Source of the DNA: Planctomycetota bacterium
GTDB taxonomy: Bacteria; Planctomycetota; JAJSAM01; JAJVHW01
Reading direction: 5' to 3'
Length of the DNA stretch: 64,000 nucleotides
Assembly (NCBI GenBank): GCA_024280885.1
Contig: JAJRPF010000045.1
Coordinates: 1-64,000, forward strand
In this document: positions 35,011 through 43,833 of the stretch, piece by piece
Layout: each line of letters starts with the position of its first letter
Position numbering within the stretch: position 1 is the first letter of the stretch
Position numbers and translations under genes: made by a program
Notes under the pieces: generated by a model
The model's database searches: none
What the model was told of the DNA's origin: nothing
The model's input: the letters and a program-made list of their open reading frames with translations, nothing else

Positions 35011-36177
35011 TCAGTTCCCCTTCGCTGCTGCAACGACCTTTTTGGCCGCATCGGTCATATCACTGGCGACGGTCAGGGCGATCCCGCTCTCGGCGAGGAT
35101 CTTGCGGCCCTGCTCCACGTTGGTGCCCTCGAGGCGCACGACGAGCGGCACCGAGAGACCGAGGTCACGAGCCGCCGCGACGACGCCTTCCGCAATCACA
35201 TCGCAGCGCATGATCCCGCCGAAGATGTTGACCAGGATGGCCTTCACCTTGGGGTCTTCGAGAATGATGCGGAACGCCTCCGTCACCTTCTCGAGAGTGG
35301 CGCCGCCGCCGACGTCGAGGAAGTTGGCTGGCGAGCCGCCATGCACCTGGATCACGTCCATCGTGGACATTGCGAGGCCGGCACCGTTGACCATGCAGCC
35401 GACTTCGCCGTCCAGCGCGATGTAGGCGAGGTCGAGCGCCTTCGCGCGCGCCTCGAGCGGATCTTCCTCCGAGGCATCCGCCATCGCCGCAACATCCTTG
35501 TTGCGATACAGGCCGTTGTCGTCGAAGTCGATCTTGGCATCGAGTGCGATGACGTCGCCGTCCTCGGTGATCACCATGGGGTTGATCTCGGCGAGCGACG
35601 CATCCTTCTCGACGTACGCCTTCGCCAGCGCCACGAACATGGCGGCGGCCTTGCGGACCGTGTTGCCCTCGAGTCCGAGTTCGAATGCGAGAGCCGTGGC
35701 CTGGAAGGGACGCAATCCCCGATCGGGATCGAATGCAGCCTTCTTGATCGCATCGGGATCGCGAGCAGCGATCTCCTCGATCTCGACGCCGCCCTCGGCG
35801 CACGCCATCAGGACCGGCATACCCTGGGCTCGATCAAGCGCGATGCCCGCGTAGAGTTCACGTGCGATCTTGCAACCCTCTTCGACCATGACCATCCGGA
35901 CGAGCACGCCCTCGGGACCGGTCTGGTGCGTGACGAGTTGCATGCCGAGGATCTCGTCAGCAACCTGACGCGCTTCCTCGGGCGAGTGAGCGAGTTTGAC
36001 ACCGCCGCCTTTGCCGCGACCACCGGCGTGCACCTGAGCTTTGACGACAACCAGGCCGCCGCCCAGATCGCGTGCCGCCGCCTCTGCCTCATCCGCTGTG
36101 GTGACGACGGTGTTGCGCAGCGTAGGCACACCGTAGGAGGCCAGGATCTGCTTGGCCTGGTACTCGTGGATCTTCAT
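35011..36177 (-). CDS. sucC: Succinyl-CoA ligase, beta subunit
   Basis: 388 residues with the ATP-grasp layout: [18 protein letters not shown] at the N-terminus, [18 protein letters not shown] in the nucleotide site, [21 protein letters not shown], and the C-terminal [19 protein letters not shown] with [16 protein letters not shown]. The order sucC then sucD with a 4-bp gap is the common operon arrangement. The ATP or GTP preference is not set by any visible residue that I can judge. Confidence 0.95.
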   Translation of the reverse strand: MKIHEYQAKQILASYGVPTLRNTVVTTADEAEAAARDLGGGLVVVKAQVHAGGRGKGGGVKLAHSPEEARQVADEILGMQLVTHQTGPEGVLVRMVMVEEGCKIARELYAGIALDRAQGMPVLMACAEGGVEIEEIAARDPDAIKKAAFDPDRGLRPFQATALAFELGLEGNTVRKAAAMFVALAKAYVEKDASLAEINPMVITEDGDVIALDAKIDFDDNGLYRNKDVAAMADASEEDPLEARAKALDLAYIALDGEVGCMVNGAGLAMSTMDVIQVHGGSPANFLDVGGGATLEKVTEAFRIILEDPKVKAILVNIFGGIMRCDVIAEGVVAAARDLGLSVPLVVRLEGTNVEQGRKILAESGIALTVASDMTDAAKKVVAAAKGN

Positions 36178-36310
36178 GAAATCTCCCTATGAGGGCCCAG
36201 ACGTAAGCGCCCAAACGACGACGAGTTCCGGAGAGTACACCCGGAGACGAGCGTGCTTCAGGGAAGCCGGTGGGAAGGATCTCGGGAAGGTCGCTTCAGG
36301 CTCGGCGGTG

Positions 36311-37069
36311 CTACTCGTCGGCCCATGCGCGCAGACGCTGCGCTGCTGCCACGCGTTCGGCGTCCGGGGACAGCGCGTCGAACCCGGTGTCTGACGGTGC
36401 TCCGAGGCTCACCAATGTGTCGTACGACTTCTGTCGCACCAGGGCCGCCGGATGCGCAAGCAGCTCCACAATTTGGGCCACGGCAGCCCGCTCGCGAAAG
36501 CCTCCCAGGTTGTGTAATGCGATCCAGACGACGGTTGCGTCGCGGTCGTCGAGACGCGCAAGAGAGGCCTGCACGCTGCGGTCACTGCGACGTCGGCCAA
36601 GACGTACGAGAGCCGAGAAGCGTACGCCCGGGTCGGGGTCGGCGGAGAGCACGACGAAGCGGGGTTCGTCCTCTTCCGGGAGCGGCCCGGCGGGATCGGG
36701 CCCGCCGAGTCCGCCGGCCACGTCGTCGATGATGGCCGCGAGTCGTTGCAACTCGGCGTCGACCGAGAGCAACTCCAGCCGAACAGCAGCCTGCAGGTGC
36801 GCAAGATCTGCTGCGATGACGCGCGCAGCTGCCCGCGCCTCCGCGTCCTGCGGAGCCACTGCGGGGCGCCCTTCGAGAGCGCTGAGCCGCTCGTCCAAAC
36901 CGGCGATCAGGCTTGCATGGCGCACGCGCACGTCCGCCAGATCCGAGCGCGCGGCACGCAGTTCCGACTCGCTCCGCCCCGGGTATGCGCCCAGGAGCCA
37001 GACAGCGAGAGTGGCGGCGCAGGCCCCGCCTAGCGCACCGGCGAGCACGCTGACGAGCGGTCGCGACAT
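36311..37069 (-). CDS. Membrane protein with coiled coil and HEAT repeats
   Basis: 252 residues: an N-terminal helix (PLVSVLAGALGGACAATLAVW), a heptad-like helical stretch (LRAARSDLADVRVRHASLIA, LDERLSALEG), and a C-terminal set of HEAT-like pairs (DPDPGVRFSALVRLGRRRSD, RDATVVWIALHNLGGFRERA, HPAALVRQKSYDTLVSLGAP). It faces the periplasm if the helix is a signal anchor. Function unknown. The next gene (lipoprotein) starts 15 bp downstream of nothing else, so the three genes 36311-39292 could be one unit, all on the minus strand. Confidence 0.6.
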   Translation of the reverse strand: MSRPLVSVLAGALGGACAATLAVWLLGAYPGRSESELRAARSDLADVRVRHASLIAGLDERLSALEGRPAVAPQDAEARAAARVIAADLAHLQAAVRLELLSVDAELQRLAAIIDDVAGGLGGPDPAGPLPEEDEPRFVVLSADPDPGVRFSALVRLGRRRSDRSVQASLARLDDRDATVVWIALHNLGGFRERAAVAQIVELLAHPAALVRQKSYDTLVSLGAPSDTGFDALSPDAERVAAAQRLRAWADE

Positions 37070-37083
37070 TCCGGACCGGGGCG

Positions 37084-37794
37084 CTATCGCGAGACCCCCA
37101 CCTGTTCGTCGAAACGGGCATCGTCGCCGGTGCCGCGGATCTCCATCGTCAGCGAGACCTGGCGTCCCCGCCGACTGGAGTCGGAACTGCCCGCGCGGTA
37201 CACGGCGTTGCCCGATGCAATCGCAGAGAGATGAATGGGCCGCGCCGCGTCGGTGCGCATGGCGTAGCGCAGTTGCAATTGTTCGACGCCGATGAAGATC
37301 AGGCCGCCGATCTCGACCTTGGGCAGTCCGGAATAGACGGTCTTCACTCCGGTCCTGTTGCGCAGCGTGATGATCATCAAGCCGCGTGCATGATCGCGGC
37401 TGTCAACACGCTCGATGTCGTCACGGTTGAGTGCGAACGCCGACATCGCCAGGAACGGGGTCCGCGAGAGATCCACCACCGTGCGCTCGCCGATCACGGT
37501 GCGATCACTCGAGACGAAGTCGTCCAGTTTGCGCGTCGCATCCATCCCAATCTGCATTCGCTCGTCTCGACCGGCGACCTCGGGTATAGCGATGGAGTCG
37601 AGCGCGCCGCCGCCGCTGCTGGTCGTGCGCGCGCCGCTGGTGGTGCTCGTGGTCGCTGTGCGTTCGAGTACGTTGCTCTGTCCTCCGCTGCGAGTGCCAT
37701 CGCCTGCGCACCCGCTGAGGAGCCCCAGCGCGGCCGCTGTCAACAGCCCAAGCGCCCGCATTGGTACTGCGCGTTGAATGGTCGCTTCGTGCAT
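37084..37794 (-). CDS. Hypothetical lipoprotein
   Basis: 236 residues with lipobox LLSGC. ATG 37794 is preferred because GGGAGAGA lies upstream; a second ATG at 37761 lacks one. The mature N-terminus is a Ser/Thr/Gly-rich linker (TTSTTSGARTTSSGGGALD). The following part has two strand-rich halves (VIGERTVVDLSRTPFLAMSA, HARGLMIITLRNRTGVKTVY, LIFIGVEQLQLRYAMR). The 'LRNRTGVKT..Y....VEIGGL' stretch loosely resembles the fold of small DUF1425-like lipoproteins, but I would not name it. Confidence 0.55.
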   Translation of the reverse strand: MHEATIQRAVPMRALGLLTAAALGLLSGCAGDGTRSGGQSNVLERTATTSTTSGARTTSSGGGALDSIAIPEVAGRDERMQIGMDATRKLDDFVSSDRTVIGERTVVDLSRTPFLAMSAFALNRDDIERVDSRDHARGLMIITLRNRTGVKTVYSGLPKVEIGGLIFIGVEQLQLRYAMRTDAARPIHLSAIASGNAVYRAGSSDSSRRGRQVSLTMEIRGTGDDARFDEQVGVSR

Positions 37795-37884
37795 CGCAAA
37801 TCTCTCCCGACGTGTGCCGGCCCGGCGCCCGGCAGCCCGGCATCAATCCTCGTCTGTCACATCGCCAGAGCGCAGCACGCCACC

Positions 37885-37916
37885 GGCCCCTCAGGGAAAC
37901 GGCCCCTCAGGGAAGC
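37885..37916 (+). repeat. 16-bp tandem duplication at the stop of the VWA gene
   Basis: GGCCCCTCAGGGAAAC (37885-37900), then GGCCCCTCAGGGAAGC (37901-37916). The minus-strand TGA at 37909-37907 lies in the second copy; the first copy carries another TGA, out of frame. Confidence 0.75.
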
Positions 37917-39292
37917 TGCAACGATACGCCCACCGGCGGGCCAGAGGTCAACGGTCCAAGAACGCTATCGTCCGAGGGCTGCAACGAGACCACCACGAAG
38001 CGAATCTGGCGAACGCGGTTCCAACGGCGGACCCCCATCACGACCTGATTTCGGTCGATGATCCCGGGTGCTGCAAGCCGGCCATCAGAGAAGAGGACGA
38101 TCGTATCCGGCCCTGCCTCGGTCGCCTTCGGGGAGAGGATCGGGTCCTTCGCCTTCGGGTCGAACGCTCGCACGAGCATCTCGGAGAGATTGCTGCCACC
38201 GCCCGGCGACAGACGCGCGATCCGGGACTCAGCCTTCTTGCGTGTCCTGTCGCTCGCCTCGACCAACTCACCGAACGCAAACGTCGGCGAGTCCGCGTAC
38301 ACGGCGACGTCGAAGTGTGTGCCATCGCGCAGGCTTCGCAGCATGGCGATGGCGTGTACGCGCGCAAGATCCATCTTCGTCTTCGCGCTGTCGTAGTCGT
38401 CGATCAGGTCCTCGCCCGCTGCCAGGAGGGAAGCGCGGGCCGCGGGTGAAAGCGTCGCCGGCGTGACCTTGTCCTTCATGCTCTCGCCGGTCGAGAGAAC
38501 GATCAGCACGCGCCGCGAACGGCTGCGCAGGAGCGGCGCGTCGATCGAGGGCGGGGACGCTGACCACTGCGGCGCTTCGCGGGCGTCCTGTCCGGTGCGC
38601 GCCGCCCACTCCCGCATGTAGCCATCGGGCCGCGCACCGAGGCGTCTTCCGGTGAGTTGTGCGAGCGCGTCGGCGCAATCGTCCACCAGTCGCCCGTCCT
38701 CGCGTCGCATGCGTTCGGCGAGAGCGGGGACTGCGTCGTCGCGCCCCTGCCGCGCAAGCGCCCAGATCGCCGCGGAGCGCACGCGCCAATCCACGTCGTC
38801 CAGAGCCTCGGTCAGAACGATGTCCTGACGCTCTTCGTGACGCGCACCGAGGGCGGCGACCGCTGCAACGCGCATCGGCACCGATGCCGCATGCACGAGA
38901 GCCAGAAGCGCTGAAGACGCGCCGATCGCGTCGTTGCGCCCCAGCGCTTCGATGGCCTCGATGCGCCGGATGGGAATGCCCTTGCCCTGGGCGAATGCCC
39001 CCAACGCTGCCACGGCCTCGGCATCCGTCATTCGCGAAAGCGCGTGAACTCCGATCTCGGTATCGACAGGCGTGCGTGCCTTCGGCAGGAGCCGCGTCAA
39101 GATGGCATCCGCCGCTGCGAGAGAGTCGACGCCCCGAAGCGCGTTCTCCAACAACTGTGCCCGCACGCGATCGTCCTTCTCGCGCAGCGCCTGGCTGATC
39201 GCCTTCGCCACCGACGCAGGCGGCCGGGCTGCTCCACAGATCCACAGCACACCCACGAGAGCGAGAAGGACGTGCGAGCGGGAGATCGCCAT
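37907..39292 (-). CDS. HEAT-repeat protein with degenerate von Willebrand A domain
   Basis: 461 residues with a signal peptide (MAISRSHVLLALVGVLWICG). Residues 25-230 are HEAT-like pairs (AVAALGAFAQGKGIPIRRIE, ALDDVDWRVRSAAIWALARQ). The C-terminal 220 residues look like a VWA fold: VLIVLSTGESMKDKV at the MIDAS strand, LRDGTHFDVAVYADSP, PGGGSNLSEMLVRAF and DTIVLFSDGRLAAPG. The usual MIDAS DxSxS is STGES here, so metal binding is probably lost or altered. The domain is more likely a binding surface. Membership rests on the pattern of motifs. A related plan (solenoid plus VWA) occurs in secreted proteins of several phyla. Confidence 0.65.
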   Translation of the reverse strand: MAISRSHVLLALVGVLWICGAARPPASVAKAISQALREKDDRVRAQLLENALRGVDSLAAADAILTRLLPKARTPVDTEIGVHALSRMTDAEAVAALGAFAQGKGIPIRRIEAIEALGRNDAIGASSALLALVHAASVPMRVAAVAALGARHEERQDIVLTEALDDVDWRVRSAAIWALARQGRDDAVPALAERMRREDGRLVDDCADALAQLTGRRLGARPDGYMREWAARTGQDAREAPQWSASPPSIDAPLLRSRSRRVLIVLSTGESMKDKVTPATLSPAARASLLAAGEDLIDDYDSAKTKMDLARVHAIAMLRSLRDGTHFDVAVYADSPTFAFGELVEASDRTRKKAESRIARLSPGGGSNLSEMLVRAFDPKAKDPILSPKATEAGPDTIVLFSDGRLAAPGIIDRNQVVMGVRRWNRVRQIRFVVVSLQPSDDSVLGPLTSGPPVGVSLQLP

Positions 39293-39565
39293 ACGCCCAG
39301 CCTATCACCCCCAGAGCCCGAACAGCGCGCAGTCGAAGAGCCCAGACCGGGTCGGCCTTTGGGCCTTATAGCCTCAAAGCCAAGCCTCGAAATCACCGGA
39401 TCGGCGCGCAAACCGCCAGAACGACCCGGTCAAACGCGACGACACGCACCCAGGGATTTGAGTGGAGTCCGCCCTCCCGGCTAGCCTCGCGACGCCCACG
39501 ACTCGCTCCCGGCACCATGAACCCGCCCTTGAACCAGGCCCACGAACGCGAATACGGAGATCGCC
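39293..39565. other. Leader of the lipid-transport operon; no gene seen
   Basis: About 270 bp between divergent genes. It must hold the promoters of the VWA gene and of the operon starting at 39566. No strong -10/-35 pair was recognised. A GGAG at 39556-39559 lies six bases before the CTG at 39566. Confidence 0.5.
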
Positions 39566-40945
39566 CTGATCAGAACGCGCCCGCTGCTAACCCTCGTTCT
39601 CGCACTCGCACTCGCCGTGATTCTGACCGGCGGGTGTGTCTCGACAAGTGGGTTGCCGCCACTTTGGGAGACGGAGACGGACTTGCCCGGCGGTGTCACG
39701 AAGCATCGCGGAGCGTTCGGACTGTGGGAGACACGCGTCGAGGCCGACGGAACCGAGTTTCGGACACTGCGTCCGATCTGGACCACACGCGAGACTCCCG
39801 AGCCCGCATCCAACTCCCTGCACGTTTTTCCGCCGTTCTTCAGCAAGTCCGACTCGCCGGTTATGAAGAGTGCGACGTTCTGGCCGCTCTACTACGACAC
39901 CCAATCCGGCACCCACACGCAGCGCGAAGAACGCGATTCCAACGACGACGTCTGGTTCTTCCCCCTGCTCGCTTGGGGGGATCAACCGGGCCAGGGCACG
40001 TACTTCATGTTCTTGCCGTTCGGCGGCACGCTGAAGGGCAAGTTGCTCGCCGACGAGATCAACATCTACGCCTTCCCGCTCTACCTGACGACGGTTGCCG
40101 GTGACTGGAACTCCGCTCACATTCTCTGGCCGCTGATCGCGTGGGGGAGTAGCCCGACGCGCTCGCACTTCCGTATTCTGCCCTTCTATTCCGCGACCGA
40201 CGGCGAGCGGTACCACCGGCGCTCCGTGCTCTGGCCGATCATTCACTGGAGCGCCGAACTCCGCGGTAGTCGTGAGATCCGCGGGTGGATGGTGTTTCCG
40301 CTCCTCGGTCGCCGCGCCGCGACCGATGGCTCCTCGTGGCAATGGACATTTCTCTTCCCGTTCTTCCAGTTCGCCCGCGACCAGCGCACGGGCGACGAAT
40401 ACGACGCCATCGTCTGGCCGATCTACCGGCGCTCAAGCCGTCCGGGCGTTGAAGAGAGCCTCTGGATCTGGCCGTTCTGGGGCAACACGGTCGCCGAGGA
40501 CAAGGAGAGTACGTTCTACGCTTGGCCGTTTGGGTGGAGCACATGGGCGATCAAGGGGCAGATAGAGGCCAAACGGAACTACTTCGTGCCACTCTGGATG
40601 CGCAGCACGACCGGACCTCCCGGTGAGGAACCGACCGCCGTCGCGACGCGCTCGTGGCCGCTCTTCTCCCACGAGACGCGCCCGGACGGCACCGCCCGCG
40701 GACGGTTTCCGGAGATCATTCCCATGTTCGGATGGGAGCCCGGAGAACGCGTGTATGCGGACCTCCTGAGCCTCGTCCGCTGGGAGAGCGACGCCGACGG
40801 TCGTGCGTCATGGGATGGCCCCCTCGGCATCATCGGCTATCGTCGCGCGACGAGCGGCGCCCGATCGCTGCGACTTCTCTGGTGGCTGGAGATTCCGCTC
40901 GGCGGGTCCGAAGCGGATGACCGCGATGCAGGAGAATCGGAGTGA
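39566..40945 (+). CDS. Lipoprotein with about eleven W-P / F-P motifs, first gene of the mla operon; probable CTG start
   Basis: The only in-frame ATG/GTG/TTG near the start is GTG 39617, which would cut off the signal peptide. CTG 39566 has GGAG six bases upstream and gives a textbook lipoprotein leader (x-IRTRPLLTLVLALALAVILTGGC). The mature 435 residues repeat [FW]P[LFI] motifs at 18-35 residue spacing: FWPLYYD, WFFPLLAW, LWPLIAWG, LWPIIHW, VFPLLGRR, LFPFFQF, VWPIYRR, WIWPFWG, YAWPFGW, FVPLWMR, SWPLFSH. This suggests a beta-strand repeat with aromatic girdles, possibly a beta-propeller or an outer-membrane associated sheet. No known family is assigned. It directly precedes mlaEFD (43 bp to the mlaE ATG), so a part in outer-membrane lipid transport is inferred. 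Confidence 0.65.
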   Translation: MIRTRPLLTLVLALALAVILTGGCVSTSGLPPLWETETDLPGGVTKHRGAFGLWETRVEADGTEFRTLRPIWTTRETPEPASNSLHVFPPFFSKSDSPVMKSATFWPLYYDTQSGTHTQREERDSNDDVWFFPLLAWGDQPGQGTYFMFLPFGGTLKGKLLADEINIYAFPLYLTTVAGDWNSAHILWPLIAWGSSPTRSHFRILPFYSATDGERYHRRSVLWPIIHWSAELRGSREIRGWMVFPLLGRRAATDGSSWQWTFLFPFFQFARDQRTGDEYDAIVWPIYRRSSRPGVEESLWIWPFWGNTVAEDKESTFYAWPFGWSTWAIKGQIEAKRNYFVPLWMRSTTGPPGEEPTAVATRSWPLFSHETRPDGTARGRFPEIIPMFGWEPGERVYADLLSLVRWESDADGRASWDGPLGIIGYRRATSGARSLRLLWWLEIPLGGSEADDRDAGESE

Positions 40946-40988
40946 GACGACTGCGCGACTGGTGGGAAAGCGAAACCGGAGGCGGCCG

Positions 40989-41807
40989 ATGAACGCCCGT
41001 GGTTCTCGTTCGATCCCCCAGCGGCTCGCGGACTCGGTCGAGTTCGCGGGAGGCACGGTCGTGCTCTTTCTCGACGCGATGGTGGGACTCGTCACGCCAC
41101 AGCATCTGACGCGATCGATCCGCCGCCTCGTCGATCAGATCTACCTTCAGCTGGTCAAGAGCATGGGTGTCGTCACCATCGTCGGCGTGTTCATCGGGAT
41201 GATCCTCGCGATCCAATCGGGCGAGGAGTTACGCCGCTTCGGCGCCGAGGACCAGCTCGCATTGATCGTTGCGGGATCGATGGCGCGCGAGATGGGACCG
41301 TTCATCACGTCCGTCATTCTCGCAGCGACCGTCGGGTCGGCGGTCGCAGCAGAACTCGGCACGATGCGCGTGAGCGAAGAGATCGACGCGCTCGAGTTGA
41401 TGAATATCGACCCGGTCCGGTACCTCGTCGTGCCGCGTATCGTGGCGCTCGCCATCGCGAGTGTGCTCCTCACCGTCCTCGTCAACATCGTTGGCATGTC
41501 GGGTGCCGCGGTTGTTGCCAAGGCGAACTACGGCATCCCGTACGCGGACTTCTTCGAACGTGGACGCGAAGCTCTCGCAGGTCCGTGGTTGTTCGGTGGG
41601 CTCTCCAAGGATCTCTACTCGGGCCTCGCGAAGTCGCTCATATTCGGGTTGATGATCGGCGCGCTCTCCTGCTTCGCAGGGCTGAATGCGGGCGGCGGTG
41701 CGCTCGGCGTTGGCAAGGCCGTCCGGCGCGCCGTCGTCGCGTCCGTCGTCATGACGCTCGTGGTCGGCTACGTAATCACGTGGTTCTTCTGGGTGGTGCT
41801 CCCATGA
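40989..41807 (+). CDS. mlaE: ABC-type lipid transport permease MlaE
   Basis: ATG 40989 is chosen because GGAGG is six bases upstream; the frame is open to 40803 inside the previous gene. The 272-residue product has the MlaE/YrbE pattern: an amphipathic N-terminal segment, five membrane helices, MGVVTIVGVFIGMILAIQSG, the conserved EMGPFITSVILAATVGSAVAAELGTMRVSEEIDALELMNIDP loop split between two helices, and the C-terminal LIFGLMIGALSCFAGLNA. As part of the Mla (or similar) transporter it sits in the inner membrane and moves phospholipids between the membranes. The stop overlaps mlaF (ATGA). Confidence 0.93.
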   Translation: MNARGSRSIPQRLADSVEFAGGTVVLFLDAMVGLVTPQHLTRSIRRLVDQIYLQLVKSMGVVTIVGVFIGMILAIQSGEELRRFGAEDQLALIVAGSMAREMGPFITSVILAATVGSAVAAELGTMRVSEEIDALELMNIDPVRYLVVPRIVALAIASVLLTVLVNIVGMSGAAVVAKANYGIPYADFFERGREALAGPWLFGGLSKDLYSGLAKSLIFGLMIGALSCFAGLNAGGGALGVGKAVRRAVVASVVMTLVVGYVITWFFWVVLP

Positions 41808-42604
41808 GCACTCCCGCTGTGGAGACGAGCGGCTCGAGCAGCTCGAGCTACTCTGAGTCCATCGTGCGCATGGCGGGCGTCACGAAGCGCTTCGGCGACA
41901 ACGTCGTCCTCGCGGATCTCGAGCTCGTGATCGAGCGCGGCACGAACTTCGTGATCATGGGCCTCTCGGGAACCGGAAAGAGCGTCACGCTGAAGCTCAT
42001 GTGCGGCCTCGACCGGCCCGACTCCGGGACGGTCGAGATCTGCGGTGTGCGGCTCGACAACGCGACGCGCAAGGACATCGCCTGTGTGCGCGAGAACCTC
42101 GGTTTCGTGTTCCAGGGCGCGGCGCTCATCAATTGGCTGAGTGCCCGCGAGAATGTGGCGCTGCCACTCCTCGAGCGCGGCGTGCCGCGCAAGGAGGCCG
42201 AGGAGATCGTCGCGCGGGAACTCGCCGAGGTCGGTCTCTCCGACATCGGAGACAAGTACCCGGACGAGATCTCGGGCGGAATGCGCAAGCGCGTCGGCTT
42301 CGCCCGGGCCACTGTCGATGAGCCGAAGCTCGTACTCTACGACGAGCCTACCAGCGGCCTGGACCCGCGCACCACGCGCACCATCGACGAACTGATCATC
42401 GACGCGCGCGATCGACTCGGAGCCACCGGCGTCGTCGTGAGCCACGACGTGGCCTCCGCGCTGCGCGTCGCCGACCGCATCGGCCTTCTCTACGAGGGCC
42501 ATCTGGACGTGATCCTCACGCCCGATGAATTCCGGCGGAGCGACCATCCGGTCGTCCGCTCATTCCTGGAATCGGCGCCGCTCGGCGCGAATGGGAGCTC
42601 CTGA
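41804..42604 (+). CDS. mlaF: ABC transporter ATP-binding protein MlaF
   Basis: 266 residues starting at ATG 41804, overlapping the mlaE stop. Motifs: Walker A GLSGTGKSVTLKLM, Q-loop in NLGFVFQGAALINWLSAREN, signature ISGGMRKRVGFARA, Walker B LVLYDEPTSGLDP and the switch histidine in VVVSHDVASAL. The ISGGM-x-[KR]-R signature and the FQ-x-A-L-[IF] Q-loop are typical for Mla ATPases. It energises MlaE at the inner membrane. The last TGA overlaps the start of mlaD (TGATG). Confidence 0.95.
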   Translation: MSTPAVETSGSSSSSYSESIVRMAGVTKRFGDNVVLADLELVIERGTNFVIMGLSGTGKSVTLKLMCGLDRPDSGTVEICGVRLDNATRKDIACVRENLGFVFQGAALINWLSARENVALPLLERGVPRKEAEEIVARELAEVGLSDIGDKYPDEISGGMRKRVGFARATVDEPKLVLYDEPTSGLDPRTTRTIDELIIDARDRLGATGVVVSHDVASALRVADRIGLLYEGHLDVILTPDEFRRSDHPVVRSFLESAPLGANGSS

Positions 42605-43725
42605 TGAAGCGCGAAGTGATCGTCGGATTGGTGGTTGTCATCCTGGTCTCCACACTGCTCTCCATGACGTTGTGGATACAGAATCCGCGCTTCTTGAGCA
42701 ACGCGGAGCGCGCCGAACTGCGCGCCACATTCCACGATGTTGCAGGCCTCCGTGTTGGCAGCAAGGTCTGGATCTACGGTACCGAGAGCGGTCGCGTCGA
42801 AGAGATCGAGCCGGACGGAGAAGGCAACGTCGAAGTGTTCATGACGCTCGACTATGACCCGAGCCTGCGCGCGAATGCAGTCGTGAAGATCCAGCCGAGT
42901 TCCGCACTCGGCGGTGCGGTCGTCGCGATCCACCCCGGCACACCGGATCAACCCGCGCTGCCGCCGGGAATCATTGCCGGTGTGTCACAGGGCGATGCCC
43001 TCGGCGAGATCGGCCGACTCGCCAGCGACCTGCGCGGCCCCGCTCTCGAGATGATCGAGAATCTGCGCAAGATCACCGAGGACGTCGCGAGTCGTAGCGA
43101 CAGCATCATCGCCAACTTGGACGCGTTTGCCGCGAACGCGAACGACGTCACCGAGGGCCTCAAGAATGGTCGTGGGAGCATCGGCAAACTCTTCCAGGAC
43201 GATCGTCTCTACGACGATCTTCGCAGCGCCGTATCGTCGCTGCAGAAGCTCGCCGACGACGCGAACGGAGGCGGTGGTGCGCTCGACGTCTTGCTCCACG
43301 ACGAGTCGCTCGCGAGCGACCTCAAGGAGACTGTCGCGAGCATGCGCTCGGTCGCCGACAAGATCGACAACGGCGAGGGATCGCTCGGGCGCCTGCTGAA
43401 CGATCCGGAGCTCTATGACACGCTCACCGCAGCGGCCAAGGATCTCCAGGACCTCACCGCGACAGCGCGCGACGGCGACGGCGCCTTCGGTCGCCTCCTG
43501 AACGACCCGGAGCTCGCGGATCGCTTGGATCGCATCACGATCGACGTTGCGCAAGTCACCGGCAAGCTGCGTCGCGGCGAGGGCACGCTCGGCCGGCTCA
43601 TCCAGGACGAGGAGCTCTACGAGGAGTTGCGCGGTTCACTGAAGGAACTCACGGCAGGTGCCGGCGACGCTCGCGAGAACGCTCCGATCCTGACATTCGC
43701 GAGCTTCCTCTTCGGAGCGTTCTGA
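42604..43725 (+). CDS. mlaD: MCE-family substrate-binding protein MlaD with a repeated C-terminal tail
   Basis: 373 residues: one N-terminal helix (REVIVGLVVVILVSTLLSMT), the MCE domain (about 38-112: ATFHDVAGLRVGSKVWIYG, GRVEEIEPDGEGNVEVFMTL, KIQPSSALGGAVVAIHPG), then a long helical tail. The tail contains five degenerate copies of 'G-x-x-G-[KR]-L-[LF]-x-D-x-x-L-x-x-x-L' (GSIGKLFQDDRLYDDL, GGALDVLLHDESLASDL, GSLGRLLNDPELYDTL, GAFGRLLNDPELADRL, GTLGRLIQDEELYEEL). Classic MlaD is about 180 residues; the long tail is more like MCE proteins that extend across the periplasm. It forms the lipid channel on MlaE. Start and stop codons overlap with mlaF. Confidence 0.92.
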   Translation: MKREVIVGLVVVILVSTLLSMTLWIQNPRFLSNAERAELRATFHDVAGLRVGSKVWIYGTESGRVEEIEPDGEGNVEVFMTLDYDPSLRANAVVKIQPSSALGGAVVAIHPGTPDQPALPPGIIAGVSQGDALGEIGRLASDLRGPALEMIENLRKITEDVASRSDSIIANLDAFAANANDVTEGLKNGRGSIGKLFQDDRLYDDLRSAVSSLQKLADDANGGGGALDVLLHDESLASDLKETVASMRSVADKIDNGEGSLGRLLNDPELYDTLTAAAKDLQDLTATARDGDGAFGRLLNDPELADRLDRITIDVAQVTGKLRRGEGTLGRLIQDEELYEELRGSLKELTAGAGDARENAPILTFASFLFGAF

Positions 43726-43739
43726 CTCGCGCCCCGTTC

Positions 43740-43790
43740 GGGCGCAGCGAATGTCTGAGTGCAGCGAGCGTCTGGGCGCAGCGAGTACTG
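43740..43790 (+). repeat. 17-bp imperfect tandem repeat, three copies, after mlaD
   Basis: GGGCGCAGCGAATGTCT, GAGTGCAGCGAGCGTCT, GGGCGCAGCGAGTACTG (43740-43756, 43757-43773, 43774-43790), in the short gap between the convergent mlaD and mlaA-hydrolase genes. Confidence 0.75.
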
Positions 43791-43833
43791 CGTGCATCGA
43801 ACGCACGCGACGACGACGACCGCGTCTGCAGGC

